A stretch of 46,407 nt of DNA, from positions 1 through 46,407 of the forward strand of contig JANYLR010000092.1 of assembly GCA_025363715.1 (NCBI GenBank), in the 5' to 3' direction. Positions within the stretch are counted from its first letter, which is position 1. Each line of letters opens with the position of its first letter. Shown here piece after piece: positions 9,606-17,511 of the stretch. The position numbers and the translations under genes are program-made. Source of the DNA: Holophagaceae bacterium. Its GTDB lineage: Bacteria; Acidobacteriota; Holophagae; Holophagales; Holophagaceae. The notes under the pieces were generated by a model, which was not told the origin of the DNA, searched no databases, and worked only from the letters and a program-made list of their open reading frames with translations.

Positions 9606-11303
9606 CTACTCATTCATGGAATAGGCGCCCACCAGGCCATAGACCTGCGTCTCCAGCACCCGCTGGCCGCGGGCCTCATCGGCGTGGGCCTTCCGGATCA
9701 GGCTCAGGCAGAAGGCCATCTGGGCCTCGGTGCTGGAAGGCTTGCCGTAGAGGGTGAGGGCGAAGCGCGAGAGGTCGCGCACCATGAAGTCGAAGATCTG
9801 ATCCACCAGGTCGTCGGAGATATCCAGCAGCGCCGCGTTCTCGAGGATCAGCTGGCCGTAGACTACCAGTGTGAAGATCTCCCCCACCGCCAGCAGGAAG
9901 TCGATGTCCTGCTGCTGGGCGGCATCGGGCGTGGCCTCCAGCAGGAAATGGCGGAAGGCCTTGATCTGTTCGCGGAAGATCCGCACGTTGGGCAGGTCCC
10001 GGCTGGCATAGGCTTTCCGGTAGTCGTGGAACTGGATGTTGCCCAGCCCCTTGGCAGGGCCCTGGTCGAAGAGGAAGCCATCGTTGCGGGCTTCCAGGCG
10101 GCGCGGCACCTCGGGGTACTCCGCGGGGTTGAAGAAGTAGTTCTGCATGAACTTCACGATGAGCGCGATGTTCACGTGGACGGTGCCCTCGAGCTTGGGC
10201 AGGGCGCGGATGTCCCTCGTGGCCGTTTCGAAGTACATGTCCTTCTCGAAGCCCTTGGCGGCGATGACGTCCCAGAGCAGATCAATGACCTGCTCGCCCT
10301 GGGTGGTGACCTTCATCTTCACCACGGGGTTGTAGAGCAGGTAGCGCCGGTCCTCCTTTGAAGCCGAGCGCAGGTAGTCCGAAGCCCTTAGCGCGAAGAG
10401 CCTCATGGCCACCAATCGCGCGTAGGCATCCAGGAACATCTGCTTCACGTGGGGGAAGTCCGTCACGGGCTTGCCGTAGAGGATGCGGCTGGAGGCGTGG
10501 TTGATGGCCTCGTAGAAGGCGTGGGTGCAGATGCCGATGGTGGCCCAGCCCAGGTTGTACTTGCCGATGTTCACGGTGTTGAGGGCGGCGTTCCAGGCCT
10601 CATCGCCCTTGGACAGGATGTCCGATTCGGCAATGGGGTAGTCGTTCAGCTTGAACTCCGCCACGTAGGACTGGGTGGCCGTGATGTTCTTCACCAGCTC
10701 GAAGGCGGGGTGCTGGCTGTCCACGGCGAAGAAAACATACTCCCCGCTGCCGGGCAGCCGCCCGAAAGTCGAGACGAGGGCCGCCTCGTTGCCATTGCCG
10801 ATGTAGTACTTGTCGCCCCGGGCCAAATACCCGCCGTCGGCCTGGGGCACCAGCAGCAGGTCCGTGGCGTAGATATCCGCGCCATGCTCCTTTTCTGAAA
10901 GGCCGAAGGCGAAGATGCCGCCCTCCTCCAGCAGCCGCGCGGCCTTGTGCTTGAGGGGTTCGTTGGCGCTCATCCAGATGGGCCCCAGGCCCAGGATGCT
11001 CACCTGCCAGGTGTACCAGTAGCAGAGGCCATAGAAGCCGAGCACTTCGTTGAACGCGCAAAGCCGCGACGTATCCCAGCGACAGTCGGGGCCACCGTAG
11101 CCCTCGGGCGTCAGCAGGGTGGCGAAGACTTTCTCCCGCTGCACGAAGGTCAGGAAATCCGCGTACCACACCCGCTCCCGGTCGTCCTCCTTGAGGCGGC
11201 GCTTGCCCTTGGTTTCAAAGAAGGCCACGGTCTTCGCCAGGAGCTCGTGTACCTTCGGATCAGGATGCTCGGCGCGGAGCTGCTTCGGATTGAAGAGGAG
11301 CAT
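9606..11303 (-). CDS. Acyl-CoA dehydrogenase, long form
   Basis: A flavoprotein of fatty-acid beta-oxidation, 565 aa, longer than the usual 380-390 because of a C-terminal extension of about 150 residues. It shows the FAD/substrate region FAFGLSEKEHGADIYATDLLL, a typical beta domain, then the flavin-binding helices. The catalytic glutamate is probably the E in LEGTVHVN near residue 370, equivalent to the YEGT glutamate of shorter family members. The start at 11303 has an excellent AAGGAGG six bases upstream. It shares direction with fadD and may be co-transcribed with it. The acceptor flavoprotein and chain-length range cannot be read from sequence. Confidence 0.88.
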   Translation of the reverse strand: MLLFNPKQLRAEHPDPKVHELLAKTVAFFETKGKRRLKEDDRERVWYADFLTFVQREKVFATLLTPEGYGGPDCRWDTSRLCAFNEVLGFYGLCYWYTWQVSILGLGPIWMSANEPLKHKAARLLEEGGIFAFGLSEKEHGADIYATDLLLVPQADGGYLARGDKYYIGNGNEAALVSTFGRLPGSGEYVFFAVDSQHPAFELVKNITATQSYVAEFKLNDYPIAESDILSKGDEAWNAALNTVNIGKYNLGWATIGICTHAFYEAINHASSRILYGKPVTDFPHVKQMFLDAYARLVAMRLFALRASDYLRSASKEDRRYLLYNPVVKMKVTTQGEQVIDLLWDVIAAKGFEKDMYFETATRDIRALPKLEGTVHVNIALIVKFMQNYFFNPAEYPEVPRRLEARNDGFLFDQGPAKGLGNIQFHDYRKAYASRDLPNVRIFREQIKAFRHFLLEATPDAAQQQDIDFLLAVGEIFTLVVYGQLILENAALLDISDDLVDQIFDFMVRDLSRFALTLYGKPSSTEAQMAFCLSLIRKAHADEARGQRVLETQVYGLVGAYSMNE

Positions 11304-11594
11304 GGCGGCCTCCTTCGGCCAGGGTGGTGCCTTGGTGGATTCAGGTGGAAAGATCCCCCAGCATCACACGGCCTTGAGGTCGAGTTCATCTTGTCCCTGG
11401 GTAGTCAGTGACCAGCGCTTTTCTCTGCGGCCTCTGCGGCGCTCTGTGTCCTCTGTGTTCCGCTTTTCTGGCCCCGGAATTCCCGGATGAACCCGAAATG
11501 GTTGCCCTAGAGCCCCGGACGCAAGTGGTTCCAGGTGCCGTTTCTTTCCATCCCTGCTTCAATGGGAGCCAAGATCACAAGCACGGGAGCGGCC
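11304..11594. other. Divergent intergenic region
   Basis: This 291-base gap between the leftward acyl-CoA dehydrogenase and the rightward TonB receptor should hold both promoters. I see no clear -35/-10 pair. It contains the short-period repeat at 11419-11460. Confidence 0.5.
11419..11460. repeat. Short-period repeat, CTCTGCGGCCTCTGCGG type
   Basis: Four near-copies of a CTCTGYG unit spaced nine to ten bases apart. The first half matches the run at 7635-7657 at about 21 of 23 positions, so both belong to one dispersed intergenic family. Confidence 0.6.
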
Positions 11595-13559
11595 ATGACC
11601 TTCAAGCCCACAGTTACGGCGGGAGCGTACCTCCTGTTCACGACGCAGGCCCTGTCGCTGGCCGCCCAGGCTGAGGTACAACCCCCGCGGGAATCCTGGG
11701 CGGCGGAAGCCCGGCCGGTGGCCCCGGGCCGCACCCCCGGCCAGGTGGCCCTCTTCGACGAGGAGGACATCCTGCGTTCCGGCGCCCGCACCCTCGGCGC
11801 CTTCCTCCTCCGCGAGCTGCCGGCCCAGGTGCAGACCCAGGGCGCCGCCGGCCTGCCCGCGCGCATCTACCTGGGGGGCAGCCGCCCCCAGGACACCCTC
11901 ATCCTGGTGGATGGCATGCCCCTCATGGATCCGGGCCGGCTGGGCCAGGACCTCAGCGAAGTGCCCCTGCTGGGCGTCACCCGCATCGAGGTCATCACGG
12001 GCTCGCCGGGCTCAGGCCCCAGCGGTCAGGGTGGGACCATCGCCCTCTTCACGGGCCGGCCCCTCAAGCCAGGGGCTTCGGGGGATCTCGGCGGCCTGGG
12101 CGGCAACAACAGCCAGGGGCAGAGCACGGTGACCCCGAGTTTCGCCTGGGAGGGGGGCTACCTGCGCGGCGGCAACCAGAGCACCCAGGAGAAGCAGACC
12201 CTGCCCACGGACCGCCCCTATCGTCAGGTCACCAACTTCTTCGGCCTGGGCCAGACCTGGGGACCGGCCGTGCTCAGCCTCGCCTGGCGTGGCACTTTCT
12301 TCGGCGTTCCCCAGCCCTACCAGGACAACTCGGACAGCACCCGGACCTACAACCCGGCCCGGGAAAGCCGCCAGCGGAGCGACAGTGGCCAGCTGCGTCT
12401 GGACTGGAATCTGGGCTCGGGACTGAACCTCGAAACAATCCTGGGCCTGGCCCGGTTCCGGCATGAGGAGCCCAGGGCTGGCTCTGTCCTGCCCACCTCC
12501 TTTGAAGGCCGGCAGACGCGCTTCCAGTCGGTCCTGCACTTCGCGGCCGGCCCCCGCTCGGGCCTCAGCCTGCGCCTGGAAGGCCAGGACACCCGCCAGG
12601 ATGGTGATGTGGATCCGGCGATCCTGGGCGCCGCCAAGGGGAGCCAGCTGGCCCTGGGCTTCGACTGGCACTTCGAACCCCGGCCCGGCCTCCGGCTCCT
12701 GGGTCAGGCCCGCGGCACCCGCGACCGTCAGTCCCTGGTGCTGGGCGGCTCCGATCGGGACGTGCTCAGCGCCTCGGGTCACAGCCTCCGCCTGGGCTTC
12801 AACCAGGAGCTGGGCGGCGGGCTCCGGCTCTATGGCGCCGGGAGTGGCGGCCGCACCGCGCCCCAGCTGCTGGAGCAGCTGCGCAACGGCAACGTCGCCG
12901 GTACCGCACCCCTCCGCATGGAACAGACCACGGCCCTGCAGGTCGGGCTCGGCTGGGGCCGAGGCAACTGGTACGGCCGGATCGAAAGCCAGCAGCAGAC
13001 CGGCAAGGACCTCATCGCCCCCGGTGGCACCACCTTCGTGAACCGGGATCAGGTGCGCGTGCGGGGTACCGATGCCGCCCTCGGCTGGCGCACCGCCAAG
13101 AAGCTGGGCGTGGAGGCCTTCCTCCGGGCCCAGGAGGCCAGGGATCTGAACGCCCCCGAGGGCCAGCAGTACCGCACGCTGGCCGCCCAGCGGCGGCCCT
13201 TCTCCGCCCACGGCCTGAAGGGCTTCGTAGGCTGGAGCCAGGTGCAGGCCGAACTCCACTACACGCAGCAAGGCCGCCAGTACTCCGCCTACGGCGAGGG
13301 CACCCCCGCGGCCGCCACGGGCCAACCCCCTACCATCCGTCCCACCAAGGTGGTCTACCGGAATGTCGGCACCTCCACCACCGTAAAGGCGGGCCGCCAC
13401 TGGACCTTCCTCCTCCGGGGCGAGAACCTCCTGCAGCCCCGGACCGATCCCACCCAATGGGTGAACCGCTTGCGGGAGGGCCAGAACGATGCCTTCGTCA
13501 TCGACGGCTATCCCGCGGCCACGCCCAGCTACTCGGTCGAGGCGCGGTTCAGGTTCTAG
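11595..13559 (+). CDS. TonB-dependent outer-membrane receptor
   Basis: An outer-membrane beta barrel for energy-coupled uptake, 654 aa with its signal peptide. The start at 11595 follows GGGAG at a spacing of five and opens with a cleavable signal peptide ending near LSLAAQA; an upstream GTG at 11535 would give an unlikely N terminus. Residues about 50-150 form a plug domain (RIYLGGSRPQDTLILVDGMP, then a GxxSGPSGQGG turn). The rest is rich in alternating aromatic and polar strands, and the last residue is phenylalanine (EARFRF), the usual barrel-assembly signal. The barrel is at the short end for the family. It ends 229 bases before the cytochrome gene, so it could serve that system (copper, heme or iron), but the substrate is unknown. 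Confidence 0.88.
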   Translation: MTFKPTVTAGAYLLFTTQALSLAAQAEVQPPRESWAAEARPVAPGRTPGQVALFDEEDILRSGARTLGAFLLRELPAQVQTQGAAGLPARIYLGGSRPQDTLILVDGMPLMDPGRLGQDLSEVPLLGVTRIEVITGSPGSGPSGQGGTIALFTGRPLKPGASGDLGGLGGNNSQGQSTVTPSFAWEGGYLRGGNQSTQEKQTLPTDRPYRQVTNFFGLGQTWGPAVLSLAWRGTFFGVPQPYQDNSDSTRTYNPARESRQRSDSGQLRLDWNLGSGLNLETILGLARFRHEEPRAGSVLPTSFEGRQTRFQSVLHFAAGPRSGLSLRLEGQDTRQDGDVDPAILGAAKGSQLALGFDWHFEPRPGLRLLGQARGTRDRQSLVLGGSDRDVLSASGHSLRLGFNQELGGGLRLYGAGSGGRTAPQLLEQLRNGNVAGTAPLRMEQTTALQVGLGWGRGNWYGRIESQQQTGKDLIAPGGTTFVNRDQVRVRGTDAALGWRTAKKLGVEAFLRAQEARDLNAPEGQQYRTLAAQRRPFSAHGLKGFVGWSQVQAELHYTQQGRQYSAYGEGTPAAATGQPPTIRPTKVVYRNVGTSTTVKAGRHWTFLLRGENLLQPRTDPTQWVNRLREGQNDAFVIDGYPAATPSYSVEARFRF

Positions 13560-13776
13560 CGGCCCGGTTCCAGGCCCGCCTCGAACCTCGCCAGATCCAC
13601 AGGAACCGGAGCGCTGAACTCCTGGGGCATTGTGCCCGAGGTCACTAATGATGACTTGCGCATCGTTTGATCTCGAGCCTACCTTCTTAGTTGATATTGC
13701 GATCGTCAATTTGGCCATCGCACATCCAATGGCCATTGGAAACACAACCGGCAGGAACTCCCTGCCAATCCGCACC

Positions 13777-13783
13777 AGGAGGT
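13777..13783 (+). promoter_or_regulatory. Ribosome binding site deciding the GTG start of the cytochrome gene
   Basis: A perfect AGGAGGT lies five bases before GTG 13789. It settles the start, because the longer open frame reaching back to 13630 has no such site and translates into a non-signal-like N terminus. The preceding A+T-richer stretch, about 13650-13760, is the likely promoter region. Confidence 0.8.
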
Positions 13784-13788
13784 GGGTC

Positions 13789-15858
13789 GTGAATTGGAAG
13801 TGGGGAAGAATCGCAGCGATCATGGGTGCCTTCGCCATCCTGGTTGCCTTGCGGGCGACGGAAAAAACGGCGGTCACTCCAACGGGAGCCGCGGTCAAGC
13901 CAGCGGCAACCCAGGCCAAGACGGCTAAAAAATCCGTTGCCGCCAAGACAGCCGTCAAGGCGCACGAAGAAGAGGTGCGCACCCTTGAGGGCTACGTGGA
14001 ACAGGAGAAGTTCTTCCACGACTTCCTGAAGAAGAACCACCCCCTCTTCACCGACTATGAGAAGAACGGTCGGCTGGTCGGCAAGTACCAGATCAGCGAT
14101 CGCGAAGAGGAATTCGTCGAGTTCGGTGGCGGCAAGGCCTTTGCCGAGCAGAACAACCGGCACGCCGCCATCACCTACCGCCTGGGCATGGAATCTATCC
14201 TCGATCTGCCCAACAAGTTCGTCGGCGCGAAGAAGTGCGGCGAGTGCCACCCGGTCCAGTACGAGAAGTGGTCCCGCTCCCGTCACGCGATGGTGGTCCG
14301 CTTCCCGGATGAGATGGTGGAGATTCCCGGCAAGGACCTCAACGCGCCCCTGTACCCAGGTAGCGGCAGCAAGTCTGCCGTGCTGCCCCAGGGCATCACA
14401 GCCGATTCCGTCTACGCCATCATCGGCACGCCGCGCACCAAGTACGGCTTCCTTGACCCCTGGCTCGTCCGCGGGACCTATCACATCGAAGGCGGCACTC
14501 TGAAGGACCGGACCGGAACCCTCGTGGCCGGTGGCAATCAGTTCAGCCGCAGCTGGGCGGAATCCATCACACCGGAGACGGCCAAGAAGATCGCCGCCTA
14601 TGTTCCCGGCTTCCCCACGACCCTGGAGGCCTTTGGCGACCAGTCATCCCCTGTCTGGGGCACGAACTCCTACGGCGCCAAGAACCGGAAGAGCATGCTC
14701 TTCCAGCCCGCCAGTTCCTACTGCGAGGTCTGCCACTCCTTCAAGTTTGACTTCAAGACCCAGAATGAACTGATGGCAGCCCTGGGCAACGCCGAAGAAC
14801 TCCGCAAGCACACCATCAACAAGGGCATCAGCTGTGAAGAATGACACGGCGCCGGCGCCCATCTAGTGGGCGCGCGGGGCGCGGGCATGCCCTCCAATTG
14901 CGAGCGCTGCCATCAGCGATTCGCCTGGAACGCGGATGAGGCCAAGATCGACCCCAAGCGCAGCTTCTCGGCCTACTTCAAGAGCTCCCATCCCTCCTGC
15001 GGCACCGAGGGCTCCCAGTCCTACTACACCGCCCACAAGGAACACGGGATGGGCTGTGGCACCTGCCATGACCCCCACGAAGTGACTGCCAACGACTGGA
15101 AGGATCCCTACACCGTTCCCGGGATCCGGAAGAAGTGCCAGGACTGCCACAAGACCCAGGGCGAACTGTTTGCCAAGAATGAGATCCACGGCAACAACAG
15201 CTGCGCCAGCTGCCACATGCCCGTCATGGGAAGCTGCGAGAATTTTGCCTCCATCCAGTTTCCCGACTATGGCGGTTTCGATACCCAGCGGGCTTCCCAC
15301 ATCTGGAAGATCCTGGTGGACCCCGAGATCAAGACCCTCAATCCCCCGCCAGGCAAGGACCGGAACTTCAAGGGCGGCGCCTGGCGTCTCACCAAGAAGG
15401 ACGGGAAACCCTACATCGATCTGATGTGGTCGTGCGGGCGCACTAGCTGGGGTGATTCGGCCATGGCCCAGGCCGGTGGCTGCCATAGCCCGGCCCAGTC
15501 ATCCCTGCCGACGAATCTCCAGTTCACCAACCAGCGCATGATCTACGACAAGGTGGTGACCTGGCAGAACCCCGTGAAGTCGGGACTCGCCGATGTCGAA
15601 TCCACCCTCAAGGAGCTGACTCCGATGCTCTCCAAGAGCATGCTCGGCCAGGCTGAAAAAGCCCAGGTCCAGCTGATGGTCAACCAGGCCCGGGAAATCG
15701 TGGCCCTGGTGAAGAAGGATGGATCCTGGGGTGTGCATGCCCCCACCTACCTGAAAGACAAGGTGGCGGAAGCCCAGGTCCTCGTCCAGGGCGCCAAGGC
15801 GACCTTGAAAGGCAACGTCCAGGCCTCCGCGAAAACAGGTGGCGCGACCAAGGGTTGA
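13789..15858 (+). CDS. mccA: MccA/SirA-type octaheme sulfite reductase with an in-frame TGA (possible selenocysteine)
   Basis: A periplasmic multiheme cytochrome c of 689 residues if the TGA at codon 352 is read through. The N terminus is a single membrane or signal segment (residues 5-22) and an Ala/Lys-rich linker. Heme sites: CGECH 150, CEVCH 312, CEE-TGA-H 349-353, CERCH 371, CGTCH 423, CQDCH 450, CASCH 472, and CX15CH 549-566. Seven CX2CH-type sites plus one CX15CH is the MccA hallmark; MccA reduces sulfite to sulfide at a heme-copper centre. Two cysteines outside heme motifs (404 and 483) are candidate copper ligands. The C terminus has the WGVHAP-type helix of NrfA relatives. Read conventionally, the first product stops after 351 residues with two heme sites. 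No other frame break exists. Function is an inference from motifs. Confidence 0.8.
14842..14844 (+). other. In-frame TGA replacing the second cysteine of a CX2CH heme site
   Basis: The frame reads TGT-GAA-GAA-TGA-CAC-GGC, that is Cys-Glu-Glu-TGA-His-Gly. A cysteine codon differs from TGA only at the third base (TGC or TGT). The next 338 codons stay open and carry five further heme sites. Possible readings are selenocysteine, a recent nonsense mutation, or a sequencing error. No selA, selB, selC or selD is in this window. Confidence 0.9.
14849..14880 (+). promoter_or_regulatory. Hairpin directly after the TGA, SECIS-like in position
   Basis: The core stem pairs GCGCCCA (14855-14861) with TGGGCGC (14867-14873) around the loop TCTAG. 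It can extend outward to 14849/14880 with one bulge (G14874) and one G-G mismatch. The loop begins 18 bases after the TGA, within the range used by bacterial SECIS elements. Against it, the bacterial consensus wants a G among the first two loop bases, and here these are T and C. High G+C makes chance hairpins common. Confidence 0.4.
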
Positions 15859-15885
15859 TCCCAACCTCCTGACCTTCGATATGAG

Positions 15886-15915
15886 CAGCCCCCGGGAAAC
15901 CGGGGGCTGTTATTT
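15886..15915 (+). terminator. Rho-independent terminator after the cytochrome gene
   Basis: A perfect 10-bp stem CAGCCCCCGG / CCGGGGGCTG closed by a GAAA tetraloop (15896-15899) and followed by TTATTT. It lies 27 bases after the cytochrome stop and before the convergent SCO gene. The reverse direction lacks a T-run, so it mainly ends the rightward transcript. Confidence 0.9.
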
Positions 15916-15939
15916 GGCATCAAGGCTGTGGACAGGCCT

Positions 15940-16521
15940 TCAGAGAAGGCCGGCTTTCCTGCACTCCTCGATGAATTCGGAGGAACTCATCAGGCCGAAG
16001 AGCCGAGTCCATTTCGCGGATCGGGCGGGGCGGATCAAGGTGATCGGAACCATGGACGACAGGTCCGGGATGAAGGTGTTCAGGCCATGCATGGCTTTCT
16101 CAATGTCGGTTCGGGTTCCCGTGAGGCTGTCCCACCCAGGCTTGGCGCGGAAGCGCTGCATGTAGGCCTTCAGGGCTTCGGGTGTATCCCGGGCCGGATC
16201 GATGGTGATGGAGATGAGGTGGACCTTCCGGGAACCGGCCCCGAGCCGCGTCTGCAGAGTGGCGTACCCGGCCGAAAGTGTCGGACAGATGGTCGTGCAA
16301 TTCAGATAGATGAAGTTGAGGACCACGGGTTCGCCGGAATCCAGCAGGGATTTGAGCTGTACCTTCTGGCCATCCTGATTGATCAGCACCACATCCGCGG
16401 GATTGCAGAGCTCTGTGCTGCGTCGGATCCGTGGCTCTTTCTGCTCAGCGGCCAGGGAAGCGAGGCACCCGGCGATACAAGCCGCTCTCGCGATCAGGAC
16501 GAAGGGCTGAAGGGTGGTCAT
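15940..16521 (-). CDS. SCO1/SenC-family copper chaperone, atypical
   Basis: A thioredoxin-fold copper-delivery protein, 193 aa, exported. The N terminus has a signal sequence with a possible lipobox (IAGC, Cys19). The copper motif CX3CP is present (C75-T-T-I-C79-P), followed by the SCO pattern LISITIDPARDTPE. The histidine that normally completes the copper site near the end of the fold is not seen; the equivalent stretch reads PDLSSMVPITLI. ATG at 16521 is chosen; an in-frame TTG at 16525-16527 lies closer to the AAAGGAG and could also be used. It is divergent from nosL and convergent with the cytochrome gene. Copper supply to the cytochrome's putative copper site is the natural role. Confidence 0.85.
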   Translation of the reverse strand: MTTLQPFVLIARAACIAGCLASLAAEQKEPRIRRSTELCNPADVVLINQDGQKVQLKSLLDSGEPVVLNFIYLNCTTICPTLSAGYATLQTRLGAGSRKVHLISITIDPARDTPEALKAYMQRFRAKPGWDSLTGTRTDIEKAMHGLNTFIPDLSSMVPITLIRPARSAKWTRLFGLMSSSEFIEECRKAGLL

Positions 16522-16657
16522 GAGCAAGCAACTCCTTTGGTACTCAATTCGGGAAGGATCGCCTCTTCGGCCCCGAGGGCTGTTTTCGCAAGGCCTGACG
16601 AACCTGTGCGCCTCAGCTCTCTAGTATAGAATCCAGGAGAGGAATCCAGGAACCCCG

Positions 16658-17140
16658 ATGCGCCAAGCAATGCTCCTCCCTGCCCTGCTCCTGAGCGCCG
16701 TCTCGCTGCTTCCGGTCGAGTCGAAGTCCCGGGTGGATCCGAAGGGCCCTGCTCCCGAAGGCCGCTGCGCCGTGTGCGGCATGTTCGTCGCGAATTTCCC
16801 GGACTGGGCCGCTTCGATCACCTTCAAGGACGGCACCATGGCCTGGTTCGACGGCCCCAAGGATCTCTTCACTTTCATGTCGGACCTGACTCGGTACGAT
16901 GCACGGCACAAGGCTTCCGACCTCGTGGACATCCGCGTGAAGGACTACTACGGACTGAAGGCCACCGACGGCCGGAAGGCCTTCTTCGTCCTTGGCAGCG
17001 ACGTCCTGGGCCCCATGGGCAGGGACCTGGTGCCCTTCGCCTCTGAGGCCGGCGCCAGAGACTTCCTCAAGGATCACCGAGGACACAGGCTCCTCACCTT
17101 TCTGGAGGTCACACCCGAACTCCTGAAGCAGATGGAGTGA
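16658..17140 (+). CDS. nosL: NosL-family copper chaperone
   Basis: A periplasmic copper-binding protein related to NosL, which delivers Cu(I) to nitrous oxide reductase and to other copper sites. The 160-residue protein has an N-terminal signal segment (residues 3-20), then RCAVCGMFV with C37, C40 and M42, the NosL metal motif. The rest follows the family fold (ASITFKDGTMAWFDGPKDLF, then LGPMGRDLVPFAS). AGGA lies seven bases before the start, and a TATAGAAT at 16625-16632 could be the -10 box. It heads a set of five closely spaced genes ending at 20321. No nosZ is in the window, so the client is more likely the cytochrome at 13789. Confidence 0.88.
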   Translation: MRQAMLLPALLLSAVSLLPVESKSRVDPKGPAPEGRCAVCGMFVANFPDWAASITFKDGTMAWFDGPKDLFTFMSDLTRYDARHKASDLVDIRVKDYYGLKATDGRKAFFVLGSDVLGPMGRDLVPFASEAGARDFLKDHRGHRLLTFLEVTPELLKQME

Positions 17141-17169
17141 GGGTCCCTAACGTTGACCCATTCTTTCGG

Positions 17170-17511
17170 ATGGCCGGTCCTTCCGTGCGAAAATCCTCCA
17201 TCTACCTGTCCCTGACCGGCGCGCTGGCGGTGTTGTTCCTGGGCATGCTGCTCCACGCGAAGGTCCAGGCGGGCCGCGCGATGAACCAGCGCGAGTCCAA
17301 CACTGCCCTGGTACGCAGCCTCGGCCTCACGGATCTCTGCATCTTCACGGAAGCGCGCTACACCCGTCACCCCGCCATGGCCGACCGCCATGCCGCTTTC
17401 CAGGACCATCCCATGGGCCTGGATCATTTCCCTTCAGGTTCCCTCGTGGCCCCACCCACTTTCCCGAGCCCCCATGCGCGCCCCCACCCAGCGCTACCGC
17501 AACATCCTTGA
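17170..17511 (+). CDS. Small membrane-anchored protein of the copper/ABC cluster
   Basis: 113 aa, starting MAGPSVRKSSIYLSL. Residues 10-28 form one membrane anchor; the rest faces the periplasm and contains TDLCIFTEARYTRHPAMADR, then a proline- and histidine-rich tail. The histidines and single cysteine could bind metal. Its last 38 bases overlap the start of the ABC permease in another frame, and it begins 29 bases after nosL, so the three are surely co-transcribed. The ATG at 17170 is preferred to an upstream GTG at 17137 that overlaps nosL. I do not know a characterised member of this family. Confidence 0.75.
   Translation: MAGPSVRKSSIYLSLTGALAVLFLGMLLHAKVQAGRAMNQRESNTALVRSLGLTDLCIFTEARYTRHPAMADRHAAFQDHPMGLDHFPSGSLVAPPTFPSPHARPHPALPQHP

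Noticed and set aside
13691..13709. An FNR-type operator (TTGAT...TCAA) upstream of the cytochrome gene
   Set aside because: Half-sites are TTGA-N11-TCAA and do not fit the TTGAT-N4-ATCAA spacing. It remains only a weak dyad.
12012..13982. Long open frame antisense to the TonB receptor and the start of the cytochrome gene
   Set aside because: It is a composition shadow of G+C-rich coding DNA, with low-complexity, unrecognisable protein. The same holds for long antisense frames over 896-2242, 4046-5710, 22692-24083, 28469-29992 and 43659-45275.
13789..15858. Two separate genes, one ending at 14844 and one starting at 14866
   Set aside because: The second half has no ribosome binding site or signal sequence, is in the same frame, and the break falls exactly on a heme-site cysteine. 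One interrupted gene explains all of this.
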